Origin: Sphingobium sp. CCH11-B1
GTDB lineage: Bacteria; Pseudomonadota; Alphaproteobacteria; Sphingomonadales; Sphingomonadaceae
Length of the DNA stretch: 64,000 nt
Reading direction: 5' to 3'
NCBI RefSeq assembly: GCF_001556865.1
Contig: NZ_LSJY01000202.1
Location: forward strand, 1 to 64,000
In this document: positions 49,080 through 58,318 of the stretch, in pieces
Layout: the number at the start of each line of letters is the position of its first letter
Numbering within the stretch: position 1 is the first letter of the stretch
Notes under the pieces: model-generated
Database searches by the model: none
What the model was told of the DNA's origin: nothing
The model's input: the letters and a program-made list of their open reading frames with translations, nothing else
Translations under genes and position numbers: made by a program

Positions 49080-50813
49080 TCAGAACGCTTCGGCGGGCAG
49101 TGCCATCATCGCCTGCTCGCCGGCGCGGATCGCCGTCGCCAGACCCTCCGCCTGCGGCAGCACGCGATCAGCATAATAAGCGGCGACGATGCGCTTGGCG
49201 CGATGCAGTTCCTCCTCTCCACTGGCGGCCACGGCCATGCGCGTCCACATCCAGCCCATGACGACAAGGGCGAACAGGCGGAGATAGTCCACCGCCGCCG
49301 CACCGGCTGCGTCCACTGACGCGCCTTGCAAACCTTCCGTCACCTGCCGCAGCCGGTCCAGCGCTTCAGCCGTCCGCGACGCGACGGGAACAGCGCCATG
49401 GTCCGCCAGATCCGCCTGAATGAGATCGAAGAAGCTGTTGACGACGCTGCCGCCGGCCATCGGCAGTTTCCGCCCGACAAGATCCATCGCCTGAACGCCG
49501 TTCGTGCCCTCGTAAATCTGGGCGATGCGGGCATCGCGGACATATTGTTCCATGCCCCATTCCCGAATGTAGCCATGGCCGCCGAACACTTGCTGCGCCT
49601 GCACCGCGCTTTCGAAACCGAAGTCGGTGAAGGCCGCCTTCACGACCGGAGTCAGCAAGGCGACCAGCGCATCGGCCTTCGCCCGCTCCGCCGCGTCGGG
49701 ATGATGATGCGCCCGGTCGAGTTGCAGCGCGGTCCAGCCCGCCAGCGCCCGCCCGCCTTCCACGAACGCGCGGATGTTGAGCAGCATGCGCCGCACATCG
49801 GCATGTTCGATGATGGGCACGGGCGCACGGTCGCCGTCCGCGCTGCGGCCCTGCAGCCTGTCCTTGGCGTAGGCGGATGCCTGCTGATAGGCCGCGCCGG
49901 CGATGCCCAGTCCCTGAACGCCGACCATCAGCCGTTCCGCGTTCATCATCGTGAACATGGCGGCAAGGCCTCTATGCGGTTCGCCCACCAGCCAGCCGGT
50001 CGCGCCGTCATAATTCATGACGCAGGTCGGTTGGGCATGGATACCCATCTTCTTTTCGAGCGCGCCGACCGACATGCCGTTGCGCACGGTAAACTGCCCC
50101 TGCGCATCGGGAAGATATTTGGGAACGAGGAACAGGCTGATCCCCTTCACCCCCGCCGGCGCGTTGGGCAACCGAGCGAGCACGAGGTGGACGATGTTGC
50201 CGCCAAAATCATGATCGCCCGAGGAGATGAAGATTTTCTGCCCGGTCACCGCATAGCTACCGTCACCTGCCGGCGCGGCCCTGGTCTTGAGCAAAGCCAG
50301 GTCGGTGCCCGCGCCGCTCTCCGTCAGCGCCATGGCGCCGGTCCATTCACCGCTCACCATGCGGGGCAGATAGGTCGCTTTCAGATCGTCGCTGGCATGC
50401 GCCATGATTGCTTCGCACGCGCCCCGCGTCAGGCCAGGGAACAACCCAAAGGACAAATTGGTCGCCGACAGCATCTCGTCGAGCCAGAGTTGCAGAATGA
50501 AGGGCAGGCCCTGTCCGCCATAGGCCGGATCTGCGGAAAGCGAAGCCCAGCCCGCCTCCGCAAAGGCGCGCCATGCGTCGGCAAAGCCGACCGGCGTCCT
50601 GACTTCGCCGTCGATGAGGCGGCTGCCCTCCTCGTCGCCGTGCCGGTTGAGAGGATGCAGTTGCTCCGCGCACATGCGGCCTGCCTCCTCCAGCACCGCG
50701 ACGGCCAGGTCGGCATCCACCTCGCGGCCCAGATCCGCCATCGCCTTGTCGAAACGCAGCGTATCGGCCAGCAGGAAGCGATAATCGTCGACCGGGGGAA
50801 CATAGGTAAACAT
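49080..50813 (-). CDS. Acyl-CoA dehydrogenase
   Basis: 577 residues from ATG 50813, eight bases after AAGGAG; earlier ATGs at 50819 and 50849 are less well placed. MALTESGAGTDLALLKTRAA and the FISSGDHDF segment bind FAD and substrate, and VFGGHGYIREWGMEQYVRDA with IYEGTNGVQAMDLVGRK completes the C-terminal FAD domain. The extra C-terminal helical region fits the long acyl-CoA dehydrogenase subgroup. Catalyses alpha-beta dehydrogenation of a fatty acyl-CoA. Its substrate range is unknown. Confidence 0.92.
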   Translation of the reverse strand: MFTYVPPVDDYRFLLADTLRFDKAMADLGREVDADLAVAVLEEAGRMCAEQLHPLNRHGDEEGSRLIDGEVRTPVGFADAWRAFAEAGWASLSADPAYGGQGLPFILQLWLDEMLSATNLSFGLFPGLTRGACEAIMAHASDDLKATYLPRMVSGEWTGAMALTESGAGTDLALLKTRAAPAGDGSYAVTGQKIFISSGDHDFGGNIVHLVLARLPNAPAGVKGISLFLVPKYLPDAQGQFTVRNGMSVGALEKKMGIHAQPTCVMNYDGATGWLVGEPHRGLAAMFTMMNAERLMVGVQGLGIAGAAYQQASAYAKDRLQGRSADGDRAPVPIIEHADVRRMLLNIRAFVEGGRALAGWTALQLDRAHHHPDAAERAKADALVALLTPVVKAAFTDFGFESAVQAQQVFGGHGYIREWGMEQYVRDARIAQIYEGTNGVQAMDLVGRKLPMAGGSVVNSFFDLIQADLADHGAVPVASRTAEALDRLRQVTEGLQGASVDAAGAAAVDYLRLFALVVMGWMWTRMAVAASGEEELHRAKRIVAAYYADRVLPQAEGLATAIRAGEQAMMALPAEAF

Positions 50814-50942
50814 CGGCATCTCTCCTTGCGGCGAGTTAATACCAAACATCTGTTGTAGTCAATCTGTCCGATGAATTCTTCCCGCCCGGAGGCGGCATCA
50901 GCCAGCACTGCCAGCCCGGATCTGCCGTCGCGCGGGCAAAGT

Positions 50943-50959
50943 CATAGGCACCATCTATG
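50943..50959. promoter_or_regulatory. LysR-type operator, copy 1 (CATAGGCACCATCTATG)
   Basis: 17 bp, matching CATAGAT-N3-ATCTATG in the right arm fully and in the left arm at five of seven bases, with the T-N11-A LysR pattern. It lies 153 nt upstream of the first hydroxylase start used here (51112). The remaining 130 bases on its left hold no gene. Confidence 0.55.
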
Positions 50960-51111
50960 GGGCATATACCCTAAACCCATCTGGCGCGCGGTCGGCGTCT
51001 TGCGGATGGTGGTCTGACAAGATGTTCGTTGGTCGGGGAGCATCAGTTTTCTGCGCCGTGCGCATGGCGGACAGCGCCAGCACGGGCAAGGCAACATTCG
51101 GGGACAGCGTT

Positions 51112-52095
51112 ATGGACGGCGTTCGCGTAGGCAAGAGAGTGATAGGCGCACAGGCGCCGGTCACCATCGGGTGGGACAATATTGGCCGGGTTCAAGGCGG
51201 CCCGATCAAGCAGTTCGTCTTTACCTGGTTCCAGCCCACGGCGCTCTTCGCGCTGGTTGCCTTCTGGTACTATGCTCCAAATTCCATCGCCAAGGCGTCG
51301 ACCGCGATCGGCATCGGCATCGGCTTCAAGATATTGCTGCTGGCGCTGGAATGGGTCAATCCGCGTTATGAAAGCTGGCGGCTGACATGGAAGGAACTGG
51401 TTACCGACCTCTTCTATGTGGGCCTGGGCTACACCATCCTGGACCTGGTCGAATATTATATCGGCAGCGGCGCAGTGATCGAGGCTGTCCTGCATAATTT
51501 CGACTGGGACAAGCTGGCCTGGTTCACAGGCCTGCCGCTGCTGTTGCAGGCGTTCCTGATCTCCTTCATCTTCGATTTCGGGCAATATTGGATGCACCGG
51601 GGCATGCACAACTGGTATCCGCTGTGGCTGCCCCATTCGGTGCATCATTACATCACCCAGCTGAACATAAACAAAGGTGCGGTCGGCAATCCGATCGAGC
51701 TTTTCCTGATCGGCCTTGGCATCGGCGGATTTTTCGACTTCCTGCCAAGGGCCGCGCTGCTCGCGGGCACCTTTGGCCTGACCATCGGCATCTATCAGCA
51801 CATCAACGTCCGGTTCAACACGCCCCGCTGGTGGCGCTTTCTGTTCAACACCACCGAACATCACAGCCTGCATCATTCCCAGGACTTCGAAGCGACGCGG
51901 AGCAATTATTCCAACACCTACATCTTCATCGACCGCATCTTCGGGACGTGCGTCGATGGCGAGGCCGAACTGCTGGGTCTGGAGGGCGGCCGCCGCATGT
52001 CGATCCGTGAGCAGATGACCTATCCCTTCACCGAAGGGTGGAAAACCATCAAGGAACGTTACGGTCGGCCCGAAACGGCGGTACCGGCCGAATGA
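51112..52095 (+). CDS. Fatty acid hydroxylase/sterol desaturase family protein 1
   Basis: 327 residues from ATG 51112; in-frame ATGs at 51064 and 51022 are possible but lack ribosome sites. Four or five membrane spans and the di-iron histidine clusters HRGMH, HSVHH and EHHSLHH. The family hydroxylates or desaturates sterols, fatty acids, carotenoids or sphingoid lipids with O2. Close in layout to the protein at 54905-55861. Its stop overlaps the next gene start. Confidence 0.85.
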   Translation: MDGVRVGKRVIGAQAPVTIGWDNIGRVQGGPIKQFVFTWFQPTALFALVAFWYYAPNSIAKASTAIGIGIGFKILLLALEWVNPRYESWRLTWKELVTDLFYVGLGYTILDLVEYYIGSGAVIEAVLHNFDWDKLAWFTGLPLLLQAFLISFIFDFGQYWMHRGMHNWYPLWLPHSVHHYITQLNINKGAVGNPIELFLIGLGIGGFFDFLPRAALLAGTFGLTIGIYQHINVRFNTPRWWRFLFNTTEHHSLHHSQDFEATRSNYSNTYIFIDRIFGTCVDGEAELLGLEGGRRMSIREQMTYPFTEGWKTIKERYGRPETAVPAE

Positions 52096-52727
52096 CGGCG
52101 CAGTCTCGCTTGCAAAGAGGGGATGATGTGACCGCGCGTTTCCTGGAGTGGATCTGGCACATAAAGGGCAGCCTGGCGCTCACGCCCGATCAGTCGGCCG
52201 ATGAGGCCCTGGCCAAACTCGGCCCCTTGTTCAACCAAAGCGGGACCAGTTACGAGCGCCGCGGCGACACGCTGACCTTCAGCAAGAAGGATCAGGCCGC
52301 GCAGGACAAGATGTCGATCTTCGACGGCGGCGTACTCAGAATCGAACGGGAACCGGACGGCCCGGTGCTGCGCTATCATCTGACCAGTCGGGCATTGCTG
52401 TTCTGCTTCCTCGCGCCGCTGCTGTTCTTGAGTTTTGCCGGACTGACGATAGCCGCCGGCAAGTTCACAAGTCCGCCGGCGGAAGCGACGTCCAAGAAGG
52501 ACGACAAGAAGGACAAGGCCCTGCCGCAGCATTGGATCGACAAGGCGCTGGGCGCTCCCGCTCCTGAGAAACCCAAGAAGGACGACAAGAAGAAGAGCGA
52601 CGACAAGAACCCCAAGCCTACCCCCGCCTATGTCTTCGCAGGGCTGTTCGCCGCGCTCTATGTGGTTGGCCGCATCCTGGAAGACCGGCTCGTCAGGTCA
52701 TTGTTCAGGAAGCGATTGCTGGGCTGA
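52092..52727 (+). CDS. Small membrane protein with Lys/Asp-rich linker
   Basis: 211 residues, ATGA overlap with the hydroxylase, so the two are translated together. Two membrane spans (residues about 102-122 and 187-202) flank a highly charged KKDDKKDK-type linker with Pro. The N-terminal 90 residues form a small alpha/beta domain. No known family. It may be a partner of the hydroxylase, inferred from coupling. Confidence 0.75.
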   Translation: MTAQSRLQRGDDVTARFLEWIWHIKGSLALTPDQSADEALAKLGPLFNQSGTSYERRGDTLTFSKKDQAAQDKMSIFDGGVLRIEREPDGPVLRYHLTSRALLFCFLAPLLFLSFAGLTIAAGKFTSPPAEATSKKDDKKDKALPQHWIDKALGAPAPEKPKKDDKKKSDDKNPKPTPAYVFAGLFAALYVVGRILEDRLVRSLFRKRLLG

Positions 52728-52738
52728 CGCGGGCCGCG

Positions 52739-53740
52739 TCAGCTCGATCGTGCCGCGTTCGGGCCGAAGGAGTTGAGCGGCAGGGCGTCGTTGAGGACGA
52801 GTTCCCCGCTTGCGATCCTGCGCTTCAAATAAGCGAAGGTCTGGGCCGTCTGGTTAAACAGATGCTCGCCGCCTTTCAGCGGTGCATAACGGGCTGTCTC
52901 GCCGGCCGCGACCGGAGCCACGACATAGTCATAGTCGCACGCATGGAAGAGCGCGAACGAGTAGCGTTCCTCCCGGACTTTCTTCACCCGGTGCCGCGTG
53001 GCGACATAGCGGCCGTTAGAAAGGATCTCCATCATGTCGCCGATATTCATGATCATCGTCCCCTCGACCAACGGAACGTCAATCCAGGCACCGTGCTTGT
53101 CGATGATCTGAAGGCCGGGCGCAGACGCGAACAGCAAGGTGAAACATTCATAATCCGTGTGCGCGCCAATGCCGGGACGGTCCTCCGCGCTGGCGTCGAA
53201 CGGATAGTGGATCAGCCGAAGCTGGCTTGGCGGATGGCGAAGATGCGCTTCGAAATGATCCTCTTCAAGTCCGAGCGCCAGGGCGAAGGCGCGGAAAAGC
53301 TGCCCTCCGATACCCGTGACATGGCTATAGTAAGCCTGCACATCCTCGCGGAAGCCCGGCATGTCCGGCCACAGGTTCGGCCCTAGCAGCGGCCGTCTGC
53401 CTTCGGAGTCCAGATAGTCGCAATTGACGTCGAACGCCTCCTTCAGGTCGCGCTGGTCGGGGGCGAATTGCTCTTCTCCCACGGGGACATATCCGCTGTG
53501 GTTTTCCGAGAGACCGATATAGCTTTTCATCTTGGTTTCGGCATCGAGCGCGAAATAGCTGCGCGCCCGGCTGACGATGCGGGAGAACAGCGCGTCATCC
53601 ATTTGCGCGCCTGCGATGTAGAGGAACCCCGAGTCCACGCAGGCGCGATCGATTTCACGCGCGACGGATAGCCGATCATCGAAGCGAGGGCTTGCCAGCT
53701 TCGAGATATCGACGAGTGGAAGGACCAGAGGCTGACTCAT
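52739..53740 (-). CDS. 2-oxoglutarate/Fe(II)-dependent oxygenase (isopenicillin N synthase-like)
   Basis: 333 residues from ATG 53740. DIOX_N region with VDISKLASPRFD and DSGFLYIAG; the catalytic jelly roll has IGAHTDYECFTLLF (His and Asp ligands), ATRHRV (second His) and RYSFALF (Arg for 2-oxoglutarate). Members hydroxylate or desaturate small molecules. Divergent from the LysR gene, sharing its operator region. Confidence 0.9.
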   Translation of the reverse strand: MSQPLVLPLVDISKLASPRFDDRLSVAREIDRACVDSGFLYIAGAQMDDALFSRIVSRARSYFALDAETKMKSYIGLSENHSGYVPVGEEQFAPDQRDLKEAFDVNCDYLDSEGRRPLLGPNLWPDMPGFREDVQAYYSHVTGIGGQLFRAFALALGLEEDHFEAHLRHPPSQLRLIHYPFDASAEDRPGIGAHTDYECFTLLFASAPGLQIIDKHGAWIDVPLVEGTMIMNIGDMMEILSNGRYVATRHRVKKVREERYSFALFHACDYDYVVAPVAAGETARYAPLKGGEHLFNQTAQTFAYLKRRIASGELVLNDALPLNSFGPNAARSS

Positions 53741-53797
53741 GAGACAGACCGTAGCGCGCACAGGGCATAGCGATAGACGGGCCGATGCTATGATTTC

Positions 53798-53814
53798 CAT
53801 CGATTTGATCTATG
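53798..53814. promoter_or_regulatory. LysR-type operator, copy 2 (CATCGATTTGATCTATG)
   Basis: Lies midway in the 135-bp divergent intergenic region, 57 nt from the oxygenase start and 61 nt from the LysR start. One mismatch in 14 arm bases from the perfect palindrome at 54813. A second dyad CATAGC-N15-GCTATG (53766-53792) is next to it. Confidence 0.7.
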
Positions 53815-53875
53815 AGCAAGACAGCTGACCGCCTATCTTGACGGCGACCCTGCCATATATTCGGCAAAAGGCACT

Positions 53876-54817
53876 ATGCGCATGAATGACCGAACGCCCC
53901 TGATCGACAGGAAATTCGCCAATCGCGTCGACTGGAATCTCATGCGGACCTTCGTGGACATCGTCAGGGCGGGCGGCATTGGCGCGGCTGCGCGGCGGCT
54001 CAATCGGCAGCAGCCCAGCATCAGTGCCGCCCTCAAGCGACTGGAGGATCATGTCGGGACCGCCCTGCTCCATCGCACCGCCACCGGCGTCGAGATGACG
54101 GCCGCCGGCAAGGCGATGATGGCGCTGTGCGAAGACATGCTGGAATCGGCCCGGATGATGCCGCATGTCATCGCGCAGGCGACCAAGCGCGTCGAAGGCA
54201 TCGTGCGTATCCAGATCGTGTCCGGCCTCGTGTCGCCTGAGTTCGACGAGGCCATCGCCAGCTATCACCGGCGCAATCCGGCAATCCATATCGAAATCCG
54301 CGTGTCCCCGTGGCGCCAACTGCTCGATGCGCTGGAGCAAGGGGAGGTGGAGATCGGCGTCGGCTACGACAGCAGCGTCCGCGGCAGCCTGATGTACGAG
54401 CCGCTGCTGGTCGAGCGCCAGCAGCTCTATTGCTCTCGCAGCAGCCCCTATTTCGGCTATCGGGTGAACCGCCTTGGCGAGCTCAAGGATCAGGGCTTCG
54501 TCCTTACCGGCGAGGACGAGATAGAGGCGATCACCCAACTGCGCCGACGCTATCGCCTCGGCACCGTGGTCAGCGGCCTCGCGGAAGACATTAACGAGGC
54601 CCGCCGCCTCATCAGCATGGGCGTCGGGATCGGCTTCCTTCCAACCGCCGCCGCGGCAAGCGATGTCGAGAGCGGGCGATTGTGGCCCATGCTCTATGCC
54701 GATTTCGAACCCGCATATGACATCTTCCTCCTCGCGCGCGCCGAGCCCGCCCGCGATACGGCGACGCAGCTGTTCTGGGATGAGGTCATCCGGCGCGTAC
54801 GCGCGCAAAGAGCATAG
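53876..54817 (+). CDS. LysR-type regulator
   Basis: 313 residues. N-terminal winged HTH (LMRTFVDIVRAGGIGAAARR, LNRQQPSISAALKRLEDHVG) with the typical TAAG after it, and a C-terminal effector domain (RIQIVSGLVSPEFDEAIASY, MGVGIGFLPTAAA). ATG 53876 or 53882. Divergent from the oxygenase and followed by hydroxylase 2, both next to matching operators. It is the likely regulator of the whole cluster; the inducer is unknown. Confidence 0.9.
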   Translation: MRMNDRTPLIDRKFANRVDWNLMRTFVDIVRAGGIGAAARRLNRQQPSISAALKRLEDHVGTALLHRTATGVEMTAAGKAMMALCEDMLESARMMPHVIAQATKRVEGIVRIQIVSGLVSPEFDEAIASYHRRNPAIHIEIRVSPWRQLLDALEQGEVEIGVGYDSSVRGSLMYEPLLVERQQLYCSRSSPYFGYRVNRLGELKDQGFVLTGEDEIEAITQLRRRYRLGTVVSGLAEDINEARRLISMGVGIGFLPTAAAASDVESGRLWPMLYADFEPAYDIFLLARAEPARDTATQLFWDEVIRRVRAQRA

Positions 54818-54829
54818 ATATAATCTATG
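54813..54829. promoter_or_regulatory. LysR-type operator, copy 3 (CATAGATATAATCTATG)
   Basis: A perfect 7+7 bp palindrome around ATA, overlapping the LysR stop codon and 75 nt upstream of hydroxylase 2. Contains T-N11-A. The best of the three copies and the basis of the consensus. Confidence 0.75.
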
Positions 54830-54904
54830 AGTTTCATCGTGATTTTCCATCTGCCCTGATGACGCGGGCAAGGGCAGCTTCGGCACAATGAACGGAGCTG
54901 CGGC

Positions 54905-55861
54905 ATGGAAAAAAGCCTGAAAGACCGGCTATTCGACCTGATACCCCCCGCCATGATCGCGATCATATTGGGGTTTTGGGCTTATGGCCCCCGCGCTTTG
55001 GTCGATCATCCCTGGACTCTTGCCGTCACGTCTCCGCTCATCGTGATCGTCATCCTGCTTCTGGAAGCCGTGCACGAACGTCATTCGGGCTGGCGCATGA
55101 ACAAGCAGGAGTTTGCAACGGACCTCTATTATTCGGTCCTTAGCGCGACGGTGATTGCGTGGCTGACGCAGACATTGGCGGAAGAACCGTTGGTCGCGCT
55201 GAAGTCATCATTGGGCCTGACGACGCAATGGGCGGCGCAACTGCCCTGGCTGGCGCAGGTCATGTTGGTGATTTTCGTGATCGAATTCGGCCAATATTGG
55301 ATGCATCGACTGATGCACAATTGGACGCCTTTCTGGCTGACCCATGCGCCGCATCACCATATCACCCAGCTTAATGCGGCAAAGGGTGCGGTCGGCAACC
55401 CTATCGAACTGTTCCTGATCAGCCTGAGCGTCGTCGCGCTTTTCGATCTCGACAAGACGGCGATCTTTGCGGCCCTGAACACCACCGGCATCATTTCCGG
55501 CTTTGCCCATGCCAATGTACGTGCCGATCCACCCATCTGGTACTCCTTCTTCTTCACGACGATCAGGCACCACAGCCTGCACCATTCCACTGACTATGAA
55601 AGCACGCGGAGCAATTACGGCAACTCGCTGATCCTGCTCGACCGCATCTTTGGAACCTACCGCGAAGGCGAAGGGGTGTTGGTGGGGCAGGATGATCGCA
55701 AGCGGCTGACCATCTGGGAACAGACCATCTTCCCCTTCGTGCCCGCCATTGAAGCCTACAGGGCGTGGGGCGCGAAGAAGCAGTTGGGTAACACGCTGGA
55801 TCAGACCGAAACGGCAGAGGACGGGGACCGGTCGGCGGCGGGAGCACCGGCAGCGGCATGA
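54905..55861 (+). CDS. Fatty acid hydroxylase/sterol desaturase family protein 2
   Basis: 318 residues, GGAG seven bases before ATG. Histidine clusters HRLMH, HAPHHH and RHHSLHH, with about four membrane spans. Shares with the first hydroxylase the segments QLNAAKGAVGNPIELFLI and SNYGNSLILLDRIFGT, so the two are paralogues. It probably acts on the same or a successive position of one lipid. The stop overlaps the sulfotransferase start. Confidence 0.88.
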   Translation: MEKSLKDRLFDLIPPAMIAIILGFWAYGPRALVDHPWTLAVTSPLIVIVILLLEAVHERHSGWRMNKQEFATDLYYSVLSATVIAWLTQTLAEEPLVALKSSLGLTTQWAAQLPWLAQVMLVIFVIEFGQYWMHRLMHNWTPFWLTHAPHHHITQLNAAKGAVGNPIELFLISLSVVALFDLDKTAIFAALNTTGIISGFAHANVRADPPIWYSFFFTTIRHHSLHHSTDYESTRSNYGNSLILLDRIFGTYREGEGVLVGQDDRKRLTIWEQTIFPFVPAIEAYRAWGAKKQLGNTLDQTETAEDGDRSAAGAPAAA

Positions 55862-57435
55862 TGGCGGCCCGTTCCGGCCAGGCGATGGCAGCCCGCAACG
55901 CGCTGGCGCGGGGTGATATCCATGGCACGCAGCGCCTAGCCGCAACCCTGGTTTCGGCCAATCCGGGCGATGCGGAGGGTCACTTCCTCCTCGGCGTCGC
56001 GGAATCGAGCGCCGGTCGCGTTCGAGCCGGCATCCAGCATCTCGGACGCGCGGTCACTCTCGATCCGCAGGGCGAATATCGCGCTCATCTTGCCAAGCTC
56101 TTCACGATGGTGCGCGAGGACGGGGCCGCCGCCGCGGTGCTTCAGGACGCAGAGCAGGCGCTGCCCGCCGACGCGCTGAGCCGCGACACGATGGGCTGCG
56201 TCTATGCGCGCCTTGGCAAGCATGCGGATGCGCTGGGGCATTTCTCGGCCGCAGTGCGGCTCGATCCGCAGAACAGGCAATTTCGCTACAACCAGGCCGT
56301 CACGCTCAACTTCCTCGGCCGCACAGGGGAAGCGGAGGCAGCGCTGGAAGCGTTGATCGCGCTGGCCCCGGACGATGCGCGTGCCCACCACCTGCTTTCC
56401 AGCCTGCGCAAGCAGTCAGCCGCGCATAACCATGTCGATCGGCTCGACAGAGCGTATGCGAGGGCGGCGGACAAGCGGGACAGGCTGTTGCTCGGCTATG
56501 CGCTGGCGAAGGAGTTGGAGGATCTGGGCAAGCCTGAAGACGCGCTGGAGCGACTTTGCACGGTGAACGCCGAACATCGCCGAACCCTGGATTACGCATT
56601 TGCGCGGGATGCAGCGGCGTTCGACGCGATAGAAGCGAGTTGGCCCGATGTCGCCGCCGCGCCGGCGCAAGACGCTCCGCACGACGCGCCGATCTTCATC
56701 ATCGGCATGCCCCGCACCGGCACCACGCTGGTCGATCGTATCCTGTCGTCCCATCAGAAGGTCGAGAGCGCCGGCGAGCTTCAGGCGATGCCGCTCGCGG
56801 TGAAACGGGCATCGGGGACGCGGACACCCACGGTCATGGACCCGGAAACCATCGCCGCTGCAGCAGCGAGCGACATGGGCGCGATCGGCCGAGACTATCT
56901 CCAGCGCGCAGATCACCACAGATGTGACCACAGTCGCAGGTTCATCGACAAGTTCCCCGGCAATTTCCATTATGCCGGATTCATCGCCCGCGCCCTGCCT
57001 GCCGCCCGCATCGTCTGCCTTCGTCGCAACCCGATGGACACGGTGCTCAGCAATTTCCGCAACCTGTTTGCCGTGGGGTCGCGCTATTACGACTATAGCT
57101 ACGATCTGCTCGACATAGCGGCTTACTATGTCCGCTTCGACCGGCTGATGACCCTCTGGCGCGAAGCCTTGCCCGGCCGGGTCATGGAAGTGCGTTACGA
57201 GGATCTGGTGGCGGACCAGGAAGGCCAGACTCGCCGCCTTCTCACCCATTGCGGACTGGAATGGTCGGACGCCTGCCTGTCCTTCCACACCAATGACGCG
57301 CCGGTTTCCACGCCCAGCGCCGCGCAGGTGCGGCAGCCGATCTACCGCAGTTCGGTCGCCCGATGGAAGCGGCATGAACAGGCTCTGGAACCCGTGCGGC
57401 GCTTCTTCGAACGCTCCGGCATTTCCATCGACTGA
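55858..57435 (+). CDS. TPR-sulfotransferase
   Basis: 525 residues. Residues 1-260 are TPR-like helices (AEGHFLLGVAESSAGRVRAG, DTMGCVYARLGKHADALGHF). The sulfotransferase domain starts at PIFIIGMPRTGTTLVDRILS (PAPS 5'-phosphosulfate loop), and ARIVCLRRNPMDTVLSNFRN provides the 3'-phosphate site. Overlaps the hydroxylase by ATGA. No signal peptide. It transfers sulfate from PAPS to a hydroxyl or amine group; a hydroxylated lipid made by its neighbours is a plausible but unproven acceptor. Confidence 0.88.
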   Translation: MMAARSGQAMAARNALARGDIHGTQRLAATLVSANPGDAEGHFLLGVAESSAGRVRAGIQHLGRAVTLDPQGEYRAHLAKLFTMVREDGAAAAVLQDAEQALPADALSRDTMGCVYARLGKHADALGHFSAAVRLDPQNRQFRYNQAVTLNFLGRTGEAEAALEALIALAPDDARAHHLLSSLRKQSAAHNHVDRLDRAYARAADKRDRLLLGYALAKELEDLGKPEDALERLCTVNAEHRRTLDYAFARDAAAFDAIEASWPDVAAAPAQDAPHDAPIFIIGMPRTGTTLVDRILSSHQKVESAGELQAMPLAVKRASGTRTPTVMDPETIAAAAASDMGAIGRDYLQRADHHRCDHSRRFIDKFPGNFHYAGFIARALPAARIVCLRRNPMDTVLSNFRNLFAVGSRYYDYSYDLLDIAAYYVRFDRLMTLWREALPGRVMEVRYEDLVADQEGQTRRLLTHCGLEWSDACLSFHTNDAPVSTPSAAQVRQPIYRSSVARWKRHEQALEPVRRFFERSGISID

Positions 57436-57452
57436 AAGGGACGCGTGCCGCC

Positions 57453-57812
57453 ATGCAAAGATTTGCCCTATTCGCCGTCTGCATGACATTGGCCGCAGGG
57501 TTTGCACCGCCATCTGCGGCATCGTCCCCCCGTACCCGGTTGATAGAGCGCCAATCGGAAAATTACCTGCTGATTTCCGGCAGTCGTGACGATGCCGGAT
57601 CGCAAATCACCGTGAACGGCCATCCGGTAGAGGTCGATGGTGGCCGGAATTGGCGGGTAAGGCTGCCTGTCGATACCGTCCGGTCCTGGTCTGCGCCGCG
57701 CGCGCGCGCAGTTACGGTCGCGGTAGATGGGTCACGCTTCGAGGCTGACCTGCCGCTTGGAATGCTCGGCCATGCCGACAGGCTCGCGATGCTCGTAGTG
57801 ACCGCCAAGTAA
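57453..57812 (+). CDS. Exported hypothetical protein (119 aa)
   Basis: 119 residues with a signal peptide (FALFAVCMTLAAGFAPPSAA, cut near residue 23). The mature part is beta-rich (ENYLLISGSRDDAGSQITVN) with no recognised domain. It follows the sulfotransferase by 17 nt and may be in the same unit. Confidence 0.7.
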   Translation: MQRFALFAVCMTLAAGFAPPSAASSPRTRLIERQSENYLLISGSRDDAGSQITVNGHPVEVDGGRNWRVRLPVDTVRSWSAPRARAVTVAVDGSRFEADLPLGMLGHADRLAMLVVTAK

Positions 57813-57937
57813 TAAACAACGTTAGGGTAAGTAATAAAATAACAGATTAATGATCCATATTGAAAATTTCCTTTCCTGAGCCTATCTACGCGTCAGCCGC
57901 CAGAGAGCGGTGCTCGTGTTTCGCTCAGGAGAAGATC

Positions 57938-58270
57938 ATGAAAATTGGGCTCATGGCGCTGGCGGCTCTCGCCTTCGCGCCCTCGGCTATGGCCGGCACC
58001 ACCAACAATCCCTTTGCGCAGGATTCTGCAATCCTCAACCTCAAAGGGCTGGACCTTGCGACCGCATCGGGACAGCGCAGCCTGGCCATCCGCATGGATC
58101 AGGCCGCGCGCGCGGTTTGCGGCGATCAGCTATCGGGCGTACACCTCGCCCTTGACGCGAAGGCGCGGGAATGCCGGACCGCCGTCGCAGCCGACATCCG
58201 CACCCGGATCGAAGCCCGGCTTGCCAAGGCGGACGACCGCTCGCCCGTTCAGCTGGCTTCGGCGCGCTGA
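57938..58270 (+). CDS. UrcA-family exported protein
   Basis: 110 residues from ATG 57938, after AGGAG. Signal peptide to about residue 20 (LMALAALAFAPSAMA). LNLKGLDLATASGQRSLAIR and the AARAVCGDQ / CRTAVAADI pair (two Cys, a likely disulphide) are the UrcA pattern, common in Sphingomonadales and Caulobacterales; function unknown. The 125 bases upstream are A/T-rich and probably hold its promoter. Confidence 0.85.
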   Translation: MKIGLMALAALAFAPSAMAGTTNNPFAQDSAILNLKGLDLATASGQRSLAIRMDQAARAVCGDQLSGVHLALDAKARECRTAVAADIRTRIEARLAKADDRSPVQLASAR

Positions 58271-58274
58271 TCTC

Positions 58275-58318
58275 ATGATCCGTCTGCGGCACGCGATTGG
58301 CGGCCGCGGACGGATCAT
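58275..58318. terminator. Bidirectional terminator hairpin
   Basis: ATGATCCGTCTGCGGC pairs with GCCGCGGACGGATCAT over 16 bp (one T/G mismatch) around a 12-nt loop, between the converging UrcA and beta-propeller genes. It overlaps the last bases of the propeller gene. No T-run is needed for such a long stem to act in both directions. Confidence 0.65.

Noticed and set aside
53810..54886. 358-residue open frame on the minus strand
   Set aside because: Antisense to the LysR gene, which has a full domain structure.
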